Below are positions 1 to 9,414 of a stretch of DNA of 64,000 nt, one piece after another. How positions within the stretch are numbered: the first letter of the stretch is position 1; every line of letters starts with the position of its first letter. The notes beneath the pieces were generated by a model, which was given only the letters and a program-made list of their open reading frames with translations, ran no database searches and was not told the origin of the DNA. This DNA is from Tridacna crocea. Taxonomy: Eukaryota; Mollusca; Bivalvia; Cardiida; Cardiidae. A program made the position numbers and the translations under genes. The stretch lies in the NCBI GenBank assembly GCA_943736015.1, contig OX031070.1, positions 41,626,173 to 41,690,172 of the forward strand, written 5' to 3'.

Positions 1-346
1 ACACATTAATATAAGGACTTATATTCTGAAACACCAAATAAATGCAAGGTTAAAAACAAAATTAATAATGAAGAAGTTCATTATTTATAACTTCCAAAAA
101 AAAATTTAAAACAAATTAATACAATTATACTACATATATCAAGTAACAGCAATATCTCTTTCTCCTTTAATGTTGTGAACAACTATTCTTTAATGGGGCA
201 CAAATTCTCAAAACAAACATTAAAAAAATCTTAGCCAAACATCCTACTTTGTATTCTTAGTTGGCCAAAACCTCTGAGGCCAAAACATTCCTGGCCAAAA
301 CATCCTACATTCGTTTTTGATGGGGTAATGAGTTGAATTGAAAATG
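1..346. other. unassigned AT-rich sequence
   Basis: No gene seen. Positions 260-310 hold a short degenerate tandem of a GGCCAAAAC motif (three copies). Confidence 0.5.
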
Positions 347-586
347 ATCAACCCTTTACCACACAATGACGACTTTTGACACCCGTGAAAGAGAAGACTT
401 AGACTTTTGAAAATACTGTGGGAAAAGGAGAAAATGCTGGTAACCAGCATTTTCTCCTTTTCCCACAATGTTTTCTAACCTATCAAAAAAAAAAAACTCA
501 TTTACTGTGAGCAACAATGAAATTGTCATCAACAAGTGCTTTCAATTCTGACAGATCTAAAACCTTGTTGTGTGGTAAAGGATTAA
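347..586 (+). mobile_element. TTAA hairpin MITE
   Basis: Left end CAACCCTTTACCACACAA, central hairpin around TGCTGGTAACCAGCA at 433-447, right end GTGTGGTAAAGGATTAA. The left TTAA has decayed to TCAA. Confidence 0.85.
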
Positions 587-1060
587 AGGAAACCAATGAA
601 TATGAAACAAATCCGACATAAAAACACTTTTTTTTTTAATAATTTGGCCTATGGCCTCTATCAACAGCAGTTTTTTTTTATGAAAGCTGTTGGCTGAAAT
701 ATTGAAACAAAAGAGTTTTTGATTCATGTGTTAAATTCTTCCTTTATTCCATACATATTTTTTTTCATGGTGAATGGAAATTGTGACAACAGAAACGATT
801 AATGGCATTAATAGTCAAGAAAACATTGTCATAACTGTTAAATGTTTCAGTCAGAGATGCATTGCAGAAGGGGGCCGGCTTGACTTAGGCGTAGGTTTAC
901 ATTTATAGTTATATATCTGAAATTGTCAGATTCTAAGATTTGTGAACTTCATTATTGTACCAAAAACAAATTGTTATCATAGACATGTAACATGTTTTCA
1001 TTACCATAGAATCATGCATCCATTTATTTATTTTCATCATAATTAGATAGGAGTAATTAT
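587..1060. other. unassigned, no gene seen
   Basis: AT-rich sequence with short A and T runs; no coding frame or repeat family recognised. Confidence 0.4.
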
Positions 1061-1290
1061 TGTTTAACACTTTATCAGATGGAAAAATTTTAGTCATTGT
1101 TAAAATTCAAAGAAGCTTTGAATGCAAACTACAACATAAAACTGGAAGTTTAACAGTGAAAGGGTGGAAAACATTGTGGAAAAAAGGAGAAAATGCTGGT
1201 AAACAGCATTTTCTCCTTTTCTCACAATGTTTTTCAACAGACTTCTCCCCAGGGGTAGTTTATTGTAAGGATTGTGTGATAATGGGTAAA
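1061..1290 (-). mobile_element. TTAA hairpin MITE, diverged
   Basis: The central hairpin at 1170-1232 is well kept; both ends are degraded (TTTAACACTTTATCAGATG on the left, GTGATAATGGGTAAAA on the right). Confidence 0.7.
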
Positions 1291-1449
1291 ATCTTTGTCA
1301 AAATATCCTGCGCTTTAGTAATCCTGTAATGGCGAGATATGGTTTCTTACAATATTGTTTGGAAATGAAAAAATGTTGGTTATATACATTTTCCCATATT
1401 TCAACAATGTTATATATCTATAATATTTTTCCATATTCCAACAATGTTT

Positions 1450-1580
1450 TCACTGAAAAAAAAAATTGAGAAAAAGAGAAAATATTAGTAACCAGTACTT
1501 TTATTTTTCCACAACTTGGTCTCATTTTGAATGCGAAGAGCTTTCAGTTGGTCAAGTTGAAAGTTTTGTCACATAGTTAA
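1450..1580 (+). mobile_element. TTAA hairpin MITE, decayed right portion
   Basis: Degraded hairpin (ATTAGTAACCAGTA) followed by a right end reading GTCACATAGTTAA. It shares its terminal TTAA with the next copy. Confidence 0.55.
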
Positions 1581-1805
1581 CCCTTTACCACACGACAAAA
1601 TTTTAGACTTGTCCAAATTGAAAGCATTTGCAGACAACTAAATGAATGTAACTCAAAAATTGAAATTTGTTCTGGGAAGGGTAGAAAACACTGTGGGAAA
1701 AGGAGAAAATGCTGGTTACCAGCATTTTCTCCTTTTCCCATAGTGTTTTCAAAAGGCTTCTTTCTCAGTGGCGTCAAAAGTAGGGATTGTGTGGTAATGG
1801 GTTAA
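1577..1805 (-). mobile_element. TTAA hairpin MITE
   Basis: Full copy bounded by TTAA at 1577-1580 and 1802-1805, with a hairpin around TGCTGGTTACCAGCA. The outer stem reads CACTG on one side and AGTG on the other, a change matched on both arms relative to CATTG/CAATG copies. Confidence 0.9.
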
Positions 1806-1847
1806 AGGTTGAACCTTATTATGAACAGAAATATTTTGTACGACTTT

Positions 1848-2041
1848 TTAACCCTTTACCACTCAACAGTATTTTAGACTGTCCAATTTGAAAGTATGTG
1901 TAGATGACATATTAAGCACAAATGATCAAAGTTTTTTTCTCCAAGGTTAGAAAACATTAAGGGGGGGAGAGAAAATTCTAGTTCACAGCATTTTCTCCTG
2001 TTTGCAGAATGTTTTCAAAAGTTTAGCTCGTAATGGGTTAA
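1848..2041 (-). mobile_element. TTAA hairpin MITE, diverged
   Basis: TTAA at both limits; the hairpin is weak (CTAGTTCACAG in the loop) and the right arm is shortened. Confidence 0.75.
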
Positions 2042-2089
2042 ATGTAAATAGCCCAAAGATGGAGCATTTTGTAAAATTGTGACAAAAAA

Positions 2090-2306
2090 AGAAAACAATC
2101 CCTGGTTTTTACAGCTGGTTGTTGGAAGCCTTTTGAAAACATTGTTGAAAAAAGAGAAAACCAGCTTTTTCTTCTTTTCCCACAATGTTCTCTAGCCTGC
2201 TGGAAACTATATGTAACTTCAATTTTTTTAATTAAGTTCATTTTGTCATCTGAAAGTGCTTTCAATTTGAACCAGTTTAGAATTTTCTCATTTGGTAAAA
2301 AATTAA
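2090..2306 (+). mobile_element. TTAA hairpin MITE
   Basis: Left end lost before AACAATCCCTGG. The hairpin is shortened at its tip. The right end TTTGGTAAAAAATTAA supplies the TTAA used by the following copy. Confidence 0.75.
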
Positions 2307-2524
2307 CCCTTCACCACACAATCCTTACTTTTAACGACCCTGGGAAAAATTTGAAAACAATGTGCGAAAAGGAGAAAATGCTGGTAAGCAGCATTTTCTC
2401 CTTTTCCCACAATCTTTTCTACCCATTGAAAAAAGAAATCGCCATTTTTAACAACTTAATTTCTCGTCTGCAAATGCTTTCAGTTTGAACCGGTCTAGAA
2501 TTTTCTCATTTGGTAAAGAATTAA
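2303..2524 (+). mobile_element. TTAA hairpin MITE
   Basis: Full copy head-to-tail with the previous one, sharing a single TTAA at 2303-2306. Ends with TTTGGTAAAGAATTAA. Confidence 0.88.
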
Positions 2525-2779
2525 ATATGTGTTCTGTACATAGAAAATGTATTTCTGTTAAGTTATTGTATGAAACACTGTTGTTTTTATAGTAATACTG
2601 GTTGTATTTATTGTTTTTGTATGCTTCTCTTTTGTCTCTCCATGATCACTTTTTTTGATCTTGAAACAAAATTGCTCTTTGTTTAAGTTGTCTATATTTT
2701 ATTAGAAACCATATTTTCTGTAATAAGCAGCCCTTTGAAGAGAACATGACCAGTTCACCGTATATCCAAAATCCTAGGG

Positions 2780-2850
2780 ACGTATAGAAATAGTTTTTTG
2801 AAAACATTGTGGGAAGAGGAGAATCCTTTTCCCACATGATTTTCTACACA
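2780..2850. mobile_element. TTAA hairpin MITE fragment
   Basis: Only the hairpin base is left (AAAACATTGTGGGA facing TCCCACATGATTTTC); the loop is deleted. Confidence 0.5.
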
Positions 2851-2893
2851 TTCTCAGATAAGTTATATAATTTCAGCTACATTAAATATGCCA

Positions 2894-2976
2894 TATCATC
2901 GGTTATCTTAAAAAACCTCATAACTACAGCTTGTTTCAAGACGTAGTTACAAGGTTTTTGAAGTTAACCAACAATA
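2894..2976. mobile_element. 80-bp hairpin element (CGTAACTACAG family)
   Basis: Diverged copy of a small near-perfect inverted repeat with arms AACCTCATAACTACAGCTTG and a matching right arm ending TTAACCAACAAT. Related copies lie at 20371, 21716, 44244 and 48097. Confidence 0.75.
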
Positions 2977-3130
2977 TGTAAATGTTTTAAATAGGACAAG
3001 TCCTAAATTTTATTGTTTGGTAAATGGTTAACCCATACCAATCAAGTCTAAATTTTAACAACTTGAAAAACAAAGGTTTTGAAAACAATGTGAGGAAAGG
3101 TAAAGAAAACAGGTAAGCAGCATAATGATT
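2977..3130 (+). mobile_element. two abutting TTAA MITE fragments
   Basis: A right end (GTTTGGTAAATGGTTAA, to 3031) is followed through the same TTAA by the left half of another copy, which stops inside its hairpin near 3130. Confidence 0.55.
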
Positions 3131-3224
3131 TTTACCATTAAAGGAAATAATAGTATCCGATGATTTATTACACATTTCAGTTTGTTGCCTGCAAACGCTT
3201 CTAAATTTGTGTGATTGATTGCAT

Positions 3225-3450
3225 GGAGTTTTCAACATTATTTCAGTTTATGTTGCAGCGACCAGTGCAGCTATCCATGCTGTCCAGGAGTTTCTTTTTG
3301 TCAAAATTATGGTCAGTGGCGAGAGAGGAATGAGTCCTCTCACAATGATTATTGTCAATCCTCAGACCGAAATAGGCTGAGCCAGGGATCAAACCAGGAA
3401 CCTGGTTCTTGGGTTCTGCATGGTACCAACTGCACTACCGGGGCTTGGCA
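3225..3450 (-). mobile_element. tRNA-derived SINE, old
   Basis: Read on the minus strand it has a tRNA-like head (antisense of GGTTTGATCCCTGG near 3385-3400) and a tail reading CTGAAATAATGTTGAA, as in the SINE at 28262. Diverged. Confidence 0.55.
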
Positions 3451-3469
3451 CTATTAACTTTGGACGAGT

Positions 3470-3580
3470 CTAGAGTTGTGTCATCTTGTAGAGAGAAATG
3501 GCTGGAGTATGTATGGAGCAGTAGCAGCTACAATGTATCTGAAAAAAATGTTGAAAATAGCGTTAAGCACCATACAAACA
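3470..3580 (+). mobile_element. SINE 3' portion
   Basis: Matches the tail type seen at 3225 and 28700, with CTGAAAAAAATGTTGAAA followed by a GCGTTAAGC-like end. No head is preserved. Confidence 0.5.
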
Positions 3581-3616
3581 ACTGTAATATGTATTACATA
3601 TTATAAAACTTCAATG

Positions 3617-3905
3617 GTAAAGACTTGTCTATATGAAGAGCATTTGCAGATTGCAAACAAATTGAAATTGTAACTAAAATTTTGGAAATTGTCTTTCAAA
3701 AGGTAGAAAACTTTGTAGAAAAAGAGGAGAAATTCCTGGATTTGTATTCACCAACCATTCTTAAGAATGTTTTCAGTCTAATTTTTTTCTTGAATTTTTT
3801 TAAATTTCAATGTAACAAAATTTCAGATTAGCTAGCCAATTTGAGGTTGTGTTACATTCACATTCCAGCATTTTCTCCTTTTTCAACAATGAAAAACCTC
3901 TGTTA
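3617..3905. mobile_element. decayed TTAA MITE remnants
   Basis: Minus-orientation remnant (AGCATTTGCAGATTG, AGGTAGAAAACTTTGTAG) and a separate hairpin half (CCAGCATTTTCTCC at 3862). Ends not preserved. Confidence 0.4.
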
Positions 3906-3911
3906 GGATCA

Positions 3912-4140
3912 TTAACCCATTACCGCACAATCCCTACTTTTGACGACCCTGAGAAAGAAGCCTTTAGAAAACATTGTGGGAAAAGGAGAAAATGCTGGTA
4001 ACCAGCATTTTCTCCTTTTCCCACAATGTTTTCTAGCCTTCACAAAACAAATTTCAAATTTTCAGTCACTTTTATTTTGTCGTCTGCAAATGCTTTCAAT
4101 TTGGACCAGTCTAAAATATTGTCGTTTGGTAAAGAGTTAA
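3912..4140 (+). mobile_element. TTAA hairpin MITE, near-consensus copy
   Basis: 229 bp from TTAA to TTAA. Left end TTAACCCATTACCGCACAA, uninterrupted hairpin at 3968-4032, right end TTTGGTAAAGAGTTAA. A good reference copy for the family. Confidence 0.93.
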
Positions 4141-4470
4141 AAGGAGAAATACCAGGTAAAGGGTAGAGGGATATGGGGTCAAGAAAGGGGCTGTCTAGTA
4201 CAGATAGTTATGATAAATGGAATATTATTGAATAAACTGTATTGACCTATTTGTGCTGCATTGTGATTAAGGTCTGTGAGAAAAAGTAATAAAAATTATA
4301 AGAAAAAGTCATGTGTTACAGTCATACCTTTCTCTTTCTCCCACTAGTCATTCATTACAATCATCTCTCTCTCTCTCTCATGCTCCTTCCTCATACATCT
4401 CTCACTCCTCCCTGTCAGCAAACTTGCTTTTCCTCTCATGCTTGTTACACTCCCCAACCCCCACAACGAA
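4141..4470. other. unassigned, includes a (CT)n tract
   Basis: A CT microsatellite lies at about 4362-4381. No gene seen. Confidence 0.4.
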
Positions 4471-5225
4471 GTGGAGGGGGTATAATGGAATCCCTATGGA
4501 TGTCTGTCCGTCCGTCTGCCTTTTTTATGCCCCTGCAATGAAATGGGGGGGGGGGGGGGGGGCTTATAGAGTTACCTGTGTCCGTCTATGTGTGCATTAG
4601 TGTGTGTGTCCCATTCTTGTCCGAAGCATAACTTCTACATTTATCGATGGATTTCAGAAAAACTTTGCACATTTGTTCTCCTGAACAAGTACTAGTGTCA
4701 TGCGAAAAGGTCGCTTCAATACGCCAAAGGCCAAGGTCACAGTAGAAGGTCAAATGTTTAAATTGACCTTGTCCGGAGCACATTTATCAGTGGATTTCAG
4801 AAAACGCCACAAACTTGTTCTCCTTAACAAGAACTAGTGTCATGCAAAAAGTTTTTTTCGATGTGCCCAAGGTCAAGGTCACAGTTGATGGTTAATTGTT
4901 TAAATGGACCTCATCCGGGGCATAACTTCTACATTTATCGATGGATTTTAAAAAAAAAAACATCGCAAACTTGTTCTCCTTAACAATACCTAGTGTTATG
5001 GGAAAAGTTTGTTTCAATAGGCCCAAGGTCAAGGTCACAGTTGAAGGTCAAATGTTTTAATTGACCTTGTCTGGAGCGTAACTTCTACATTTATCAGTGG
5101 ATTTAAAGAAACTTCACATGCTTGTTCTCCTTAACAAGTACTAGTGTCATGTGAAAAGTTTGTTTCAATATGCCCAAGGTCAAGGTCACAGTTGAAGGTC
5201 AAATGTTTAATTTGACCTTAACATG
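4470..5225. repeat. AGGTCAAGGTCAC repeat with about 4 tandem units of ~150 bp
   Basis: Starts with a GTCTGTCCGTCCGTCTGCC motif and a long G run (about 4543-4562). Units of about 150 bp follow, each with a CATAACTTCTACATTTATC-like segment, AACAAGTACTAGTGTCATG and CCCAAGGTCAAGGTCACAG. Another unit is at 15786. I know this repeat type from bivalves; its mode of spread is unclear. Confidence 0.75.
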
Positions 5226-5329
5226 GGTCAACAGTAAATGTTTTTTTTAATTCTATATTCCAACGTTAGACACTCATTCTTGCTTTTCAAATTAGAATTA
5301 AATTTAAATGGCTGTGACCTTGGAAATAA

Positions 5330-5575
5330 GTGTTGCGAAGGCGACTTACTGCCTCTGCTGACAGTATTGACCCATATCAGCCTGTACAGTCTGCCCAGGC
5401 TGATATAACTCAATGTTTTTTGCTATTCATAACTTTTCTGCAAAGGTAAAGACCAATTTACCTCCAGATCCAGTTGACTGTTAGACAAGATGGGTTTGTG
5501 GATCCATAATTATGTGATGACTTATATGGTATATTGTATCACAGTGATGCATAAAGCCCCTTTTTGTGAGAGCAT
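5330..5575 (+). mobile_element. GTATCGACCC hairpin element, old copy
   Basis: Diverged copy of the element best seen at 31060: a hairpin (ATTGACCCATATCAGCCTG facing CAGGCTGATATAACTCAAT), then about 150 bp, ending GATGCATAAAGCCCC. The left flank is poorly kept. Confidence 0.6.
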
Positions 5576-5630
5576 GGCTAAATTGTTGGTGAAAACAGTT
5601 CTTGATCTTTACAAATTATCTTGACTGACA

Positions 5631-5860
5631 TCATTTCAAAGTCACTTTTAGGCCACTAGTGTCACTGCACTTAGCTTCTCTGTCATCATGTTCAGTTTTA
5701 TCCAAACCTGGAATGTAGTAAACAATAATTTCTTCTCTATTTCCTTCTTGTTCTTTGTTCTTTTCATCACAATTCTCATCTACAGAACTGCTGCTGTGCT
5801 GTTTCTTTCTATTTCCTAGAAAAACTGTTTCCATTTGAAAGGTTTGTTACAGTCTCTACA
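5631..5860 (-). pseudogene. possible further zinc-finger exon or decayed finger
   Basis: On the minus strand, 5860-5819 reads C-R-D-C-N-K-P-F-K-W-K-Q before an in-frame stop. It resembles the second finger of the neighbouring exon (C-E-L-C-G-P-I-F-K-W-K) but lacks the histidines. An acceptor-like TTTTTCTAG ends near 5816, followed by an open frame to 5631 rich in K, E, D and S, which could be a charged C-terminal tail. It could be a decayed exon duplicate, a real last exon, or chance. No promoter or poly(A) evidence was found. Confidence 0.25.
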
Positions 5861-5923
5861 AAGAATAATTCATCACCGTTTTTGGTGAGCTAGTTTGATA
5901 ACAATCTTTGGGACCTTCACAAG

Positions 5924-6224
5924 CTACCATTGATAGGCGAGTTTTGATGTATGCCCACAGTTCAACACCGCTTGTGAAGTGTAATCTATATGTCCTCTGT
6001 CAAAGCAATTATCAGATGTGTAATTTTCATTGTGTCTCTTCAAATGTCTCTGTAAATGAGCCTTCCACTTGAATATCGGTCCACATAACTCACATCGATG
6101 TGATGACTTTGTATGACAGATAGCCTTATGAGCTAGCAGTGCCTTTCTATCCAGAATCCTTTTACCACATAGAGGGCATCTTCCCCCGTCTCCTGTGTGA
6201 CGCACAAGTATGTGACGTTTGTGA
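5924..6224 (-). CDS. C2H2 zinc-finger protein, exon
   Basis: Probable exon of a C2H2 zinc-finger protein, a family that usually binds DNA in the nucleus. It starts just after an acceptor-like TTTATTTGCAG (minus strand, AG at 6226-6225) and opens with the histidine half of a finger begun in the previous exon (H-K-R-H-I-L-V-R-H-T-G-D). Two complete fingers follow: C-x2-C-x12-H-x4-H (first Cys near 6169) and C-x2-C-x12-H-x3-H. About 35 residues without fingers then run to a stop at 5924. The linkers are not the canonical TGEKP. Earlier exons should lie at higher coordinates; I found none convincing before the MITEs at 6297. It may instead splice onward before the stop into 5631-5816. Finger spacing makes chance unlikely, but expression cannot be judged. 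Confidence 0.7.
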
Positions 6225-6296
6225 CTGCAAATAAAGTTAAAGCGAAATGAAATAATGTGATGCTCATTAACGACATGTACATATATATCAAAATGC

Positions 6297-6525
6297 TTAA
6301 CCCTTTACCAGACAACAAAATTTTAGCCTTGTCCAAATTGAAAACATCTGAAGATGACCATTTCAGTGTGGCTCAAATGGTGTAATTTTTCTTTGATAGA
6401 GTAGAAAACATTGTGGGAAAAGGAGAAAATGCTGGTTACCAGCATTTTCTTCTTTTCCTACAATGTTTTCTAAAGGCTTCTTTCTCATGGGTGTCAAAAG
6501 TAGGTATTGTGTGGTAAAGTGTTAA
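6297..6525 (-). mobile_element. TTAA hairpin MITE
   Basis: 229 bp, TTAA to TTAA, with hairpin at 6400-6470. If the neighbouring zinc-finger exon is real, this copy sits in its upstream intron. Confidence 0.9.
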
Positions 6526-6598
6526 ACCTTTACTAAACAAACCTGTTTTTTAACAACCCTGTGAAAGACAGTTTCTGGCAAAAGGAGGAAATAAGGTA
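6522..6598 (+). mobile_element. TTAA MITE left-end fragment
   Basis: Shares TTAA with the previous copy, then runs CCTTTACTAAACAAACC to AAAGGAGGAAATAAGG and stops inside the hairpin. Confidence 0.55.
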
Positions 6599-6986
6599 AA
6601 CTCTTTACCAAACAACAAAATTGTAGACATTTCCATATTGAAAGCATTTGCAGATGACGAAAATAAGTATGACTTAAAAATTGAAATTTGTTGTGGGTTG
6701 GTTGGTTGGTTTAACGCCACATTAACAGCTAAGGTCATATCATGGCGGTCGGTGACGCACATGTGTTTCCTGGCTTTCTCACACCGGTACTAATACAACT
6801 TTCTTTCCAAAGCCACCAACTACTTTTCTCACATGCTTCAGCAGAGTGAGAAGCGAAAATAAGCCAGAAAGAAAGTTTGCCTCAACAAATTTGTTGTGGG
6901 AATGGTAGAAAACATTGTGGGAAAAAGAAGAAAATGCTGGTTACCAGCATTTTCTCCTTTTCCCACAATGTTTTCAAAAGGCTTCT
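6599..6986 (-). mobile_element. TTAA hairpin MITE split by a SINE
   Basis: Begins GTAAACTCTTTACCAAACAA. It is interrupted at AAATTTGTTGTGGG by the SINE at 6698-6886 and resumes with its hairpin at 6907-6972. The far end is lost at the 6987 hairpin. Confidence 0.85.
6684..6900 (-). mobile_element. 5'-truncated tRNA-SINE with 14-bp target duplication
   Basis: The SINE body spans 6698-6886 between perfect copies of AAATTTGTTGTGGG (6684-6697 and 6887-6900). The tail (GGTTGGTTGGTTTAACGCC on this strand) and body match the SINEs at 22431 and 52739. The tRNA head is missing, as expected for incomplete reverse transcription. Confidence 0.9.
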
Positions 6987-7072
6987 GAAGGTCTGCTCCG
7001 ATGCTATTTTTGTTTCTGGTCTTCGCACATGCGAAGACCAGTAACAAAAATAGCATTGGAGCAAACACCTTC
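6987..7072. repeat. long hairpin with an extra half-copy
   Basis: Near-perfect inverted repeat: GAAGGT-n-GCTCC...GGTCTTCGCA facing TGCGAAGACC...GGAGC-n-ACCTTC, with a loop of about 2 nt. One arm recurs diverged at 7172-7223 (GCGGAGACC, CACAAAAATAACATCGGAGC). Confidence 0.75.
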
Positions 7073-7604
7073 AGACTGAAGCAGTTTTAAGACACATATT
7101 AAGCATACAGAAAGATTGACAGGTAGGATTTGGAAATTTCCACATGTGTTTAAGAAGGGCTGATGTGAAGGGATGCGGAGACCAAGTCACAAAAATAACA
7201 TCGGAGCAACCTTCGGACGGAAGGTAGTGATTACTATGATGTTTCAAAAGCAATTCTATTCCATTAGATAGTTCGCTTAAAATACTGTACAACAACGTGG
7301 GCAAAATCTTCTCAACTTTCGGGCCTAATCTTCCCAAACTTTTGGGCTGAATCTTGTCAAAAATCAGTGGTCGGCAAAGGACCGAATCTTCTTTGGTCCG
7401 CAACGAAAACTGATGACATCCAACAATATTTCTAGCCTTTAGGCTTTACCTACATCCACTTCAACTTAAAAAAAAATAAGTAAAATGCACAGAAAGAGCA
7501 GCTTATAATTCGAACGACACCTGTTTCCTCTCAATCGCCTGCACAAATGTCAACAAGTGCTACCAGTTATGATTTAACTAGCTAAAACGCTTCAAACTAA
7601 CGAA
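7073..7604. other. unassigned; weak 110-codon minus frame
   Basis: A frame runs at 7403-7071 on the minus strand. It overlaps short imperfect repeats (TCTTC-C-AACTTT-GGGC) and the half-hairpin, and shows no recognisable domain. Probably not a gene. Confidence 0.3.
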
Positions 7605-7905
7605 ACCAGCATCCACCGGCCATTTCGTTTCCTGGCCCGGCTAATTCGAACTCTTATCGTTTTGATTGGTCCAAAGCGGAGGTGTGTCTAGGTTGACCAA
7701 TCAGAAACAAGAAAATCAGGCGACTGAAATTACGAACTTTTTATGGTCTAAGGGAGAAAACTCGTACTTTGATTGTATCCTTAAGCCTAACAGAGTTGTC
7801 TCCCTTATAGTAAATGGACGACATAAAACCGCAAACGAATAAATCACTTATGGCTGTTAGGACGATCGGAATAAAAACGATTCTTTAAGGCTGATATGAA
7901 GAGAA
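7605..7905 (+). repeat. left arm of a 300-bp inverted repeat, promoter-like
   Basis: Matches 9415-9725 in inverted orientation at roughly 70-75% by eye. Shared blocks in order: GATTGGT (7664), GACCAATCAGAAA (7695), GGTCTAAGGGAGAAAACTCG (7747), AGAGTTGTCTCCC (7791), ATAAAACCGCAAACGAAT (7823). The CCAAT boxes and TATA-like ATAAAA suggest a promoter pointing right. Confidence 0.65.
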
Positions 7906-8895
7906 TGTGTAGTTTTACAGTAAGATCAGTTATGTGTATTGTTCTGAAGATATAATTATGTAAAATTTATAGAAGAATACGTATTTAAAGACAAATTTTC
8001 TCTTATCTATTTGAGCGGTATTCTCCCATGTATATCATTACATTTATCGATTATTGTTTTTTACGCCGCTTTTATATTCTTTTGTTTTCGGTCATTACAT
8101 GGTGATAGATATCATACTAATGTATAAACATGGTTTCACCAGTACCAGGCTAGGGCTCTAGATTGTCCTTGCCCAAGGAAACTCCTGTGAATCCAAGAAG
8201 GTCCAACCCAGGTCCTCCAAGTTGACACTTTTAACCTCGCAGAATTGCTTTTCCTGAAATTTGTTAACACAAAATCCAAAAACTTCAGGTTATATTACAT
8301 GTTTACAAATGTAATGCATTTTCCGTGAAATTTTGTTCAGTTTAGACTTCAGCATAATCGATAGTTTAGTCGAGATCCATAAGTCAAATTAGAGCTGTGT
8401 TGTCATTTTTTTTTTTTAATAACTTTATTAGCCACGTATATTGAATAGAGGAGGTCGTGGCCATCCTCCTCTATCCTTACAACAATCAATTAAATTTCAA
8501 GATAAGAATTAATCAAATACATGAACTGTTCAGAGATCCAGATAAGGTTTTGTTGTTCAATTTTATATACAGCCTTAAATCATAAGTTGACAATAATTTT
8601 TAACATACTATTTTGAAGCAGTTTGAAACTGTGTTGTCATTCTATATCGCTTTGAAAAAAAAAAACGAATTCCACGAGTTAAAAGTGTCCTAAATTTAAT
8701 CTACTTGGCCATTGTCAATTCAATGATGTTCGATTTATCCTCGCGTTTATAACAGTCAGAACTATATACATGTATGTTAGAATAAGAAATTGATTTAGAT
8801 ATACAGCACCGAATTATTAGCTTATGTATTCCGATAAAATTAATGAAATTGTCGATTTTTTACAGATAACGAACAAAAATTAACAAAATGAGCTG
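7906..8895. other. unassigned spacer between the inverted arms
   Basis: AT-rich. An imperfect hairpin lies at 8440-8475 (AGAGGAGGTCGTGG / CCATCCTCCTCT). No coding signal. Confidence 0.4.
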
Positions 8896-9376
8896 TGCTG
8901 TATGAAAAGGGGGTTTAATGCATGTGCCAAAAATATCGACCCCGATCAGCCTGCACAGTCCGCCCTGGGCTGGAACTTTTCGATATTGGTCAATTTTCTT
9001 TTTGTCACAGGACCAGCCTATCTCATGATTAAGTTGGTTACCGAAAAAAAGTGGCTTCTATGAACCCATAATTATCCGATGACTTGGGCTAGTATCGTGC
9101 ATTTATTCAATGGAGATGCATTAACCCTTTCCAAAACAATCCCTGTTTTTTACGACCCTGGGAAAGAAGCTTTTTGAAAACATGGTGGAAAAAGGAGAAA
9201 ATGCTGGTAACCAGCATTTTCTCCTTTTCCCACAATGTTTTCTACCCTGCTGGAAACAAACATTAATTTTTGAGGTATATTTATTTTGTCGTCTTCAAGT
9301 GCTTTCATTTTGGACCACTCTACAATATTGTCGTTTGATAAAGAGTTAAGCCCCCTTTTGCCAGAACGCTGCTGAA
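8896..9376 (+). mobile_element. GTATCGACCC hairpin element, split by a TTAA MITE
   Basis: Left end GTATGAAAAGGGGGTTTAATG, degenerate hairpin near 8932-8980, then GATGCA. The MITE at 9121 interrupts at TTAA and the element resumes as TTAAGCCCCCTTTTG, matching GATGCA-AAAGCCCC at 5550 and 31298. Confidence 0.75.
9121..9349 (+). mobile_element. TTAA hairpin MITE, nested
   Basis: 229 bp with TTAA at both limits, inserted in the older hairpin element. Right end TTTGATAAAGAGTTAA. Confidence 0.92.
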
Positions 9377-9414
9377 ATAGATTGTTACAAAACGTGAGAA
9401 TTCTTCAGATTCAC

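Noticed and set aside
3940-4140. Recurring ~66-codon open frame in many MITE copies
   Set aside because: It spans the hairpin, uses non-ATG starts in most copies, and is not kept in diverged copies; it follows from the sequence repeat, not from coding selection.
7071-7403. 110-codon minus frame as a gene
   Set aside because: Overlaps local repeats and a hairpin arm; no domain, splice or start context.
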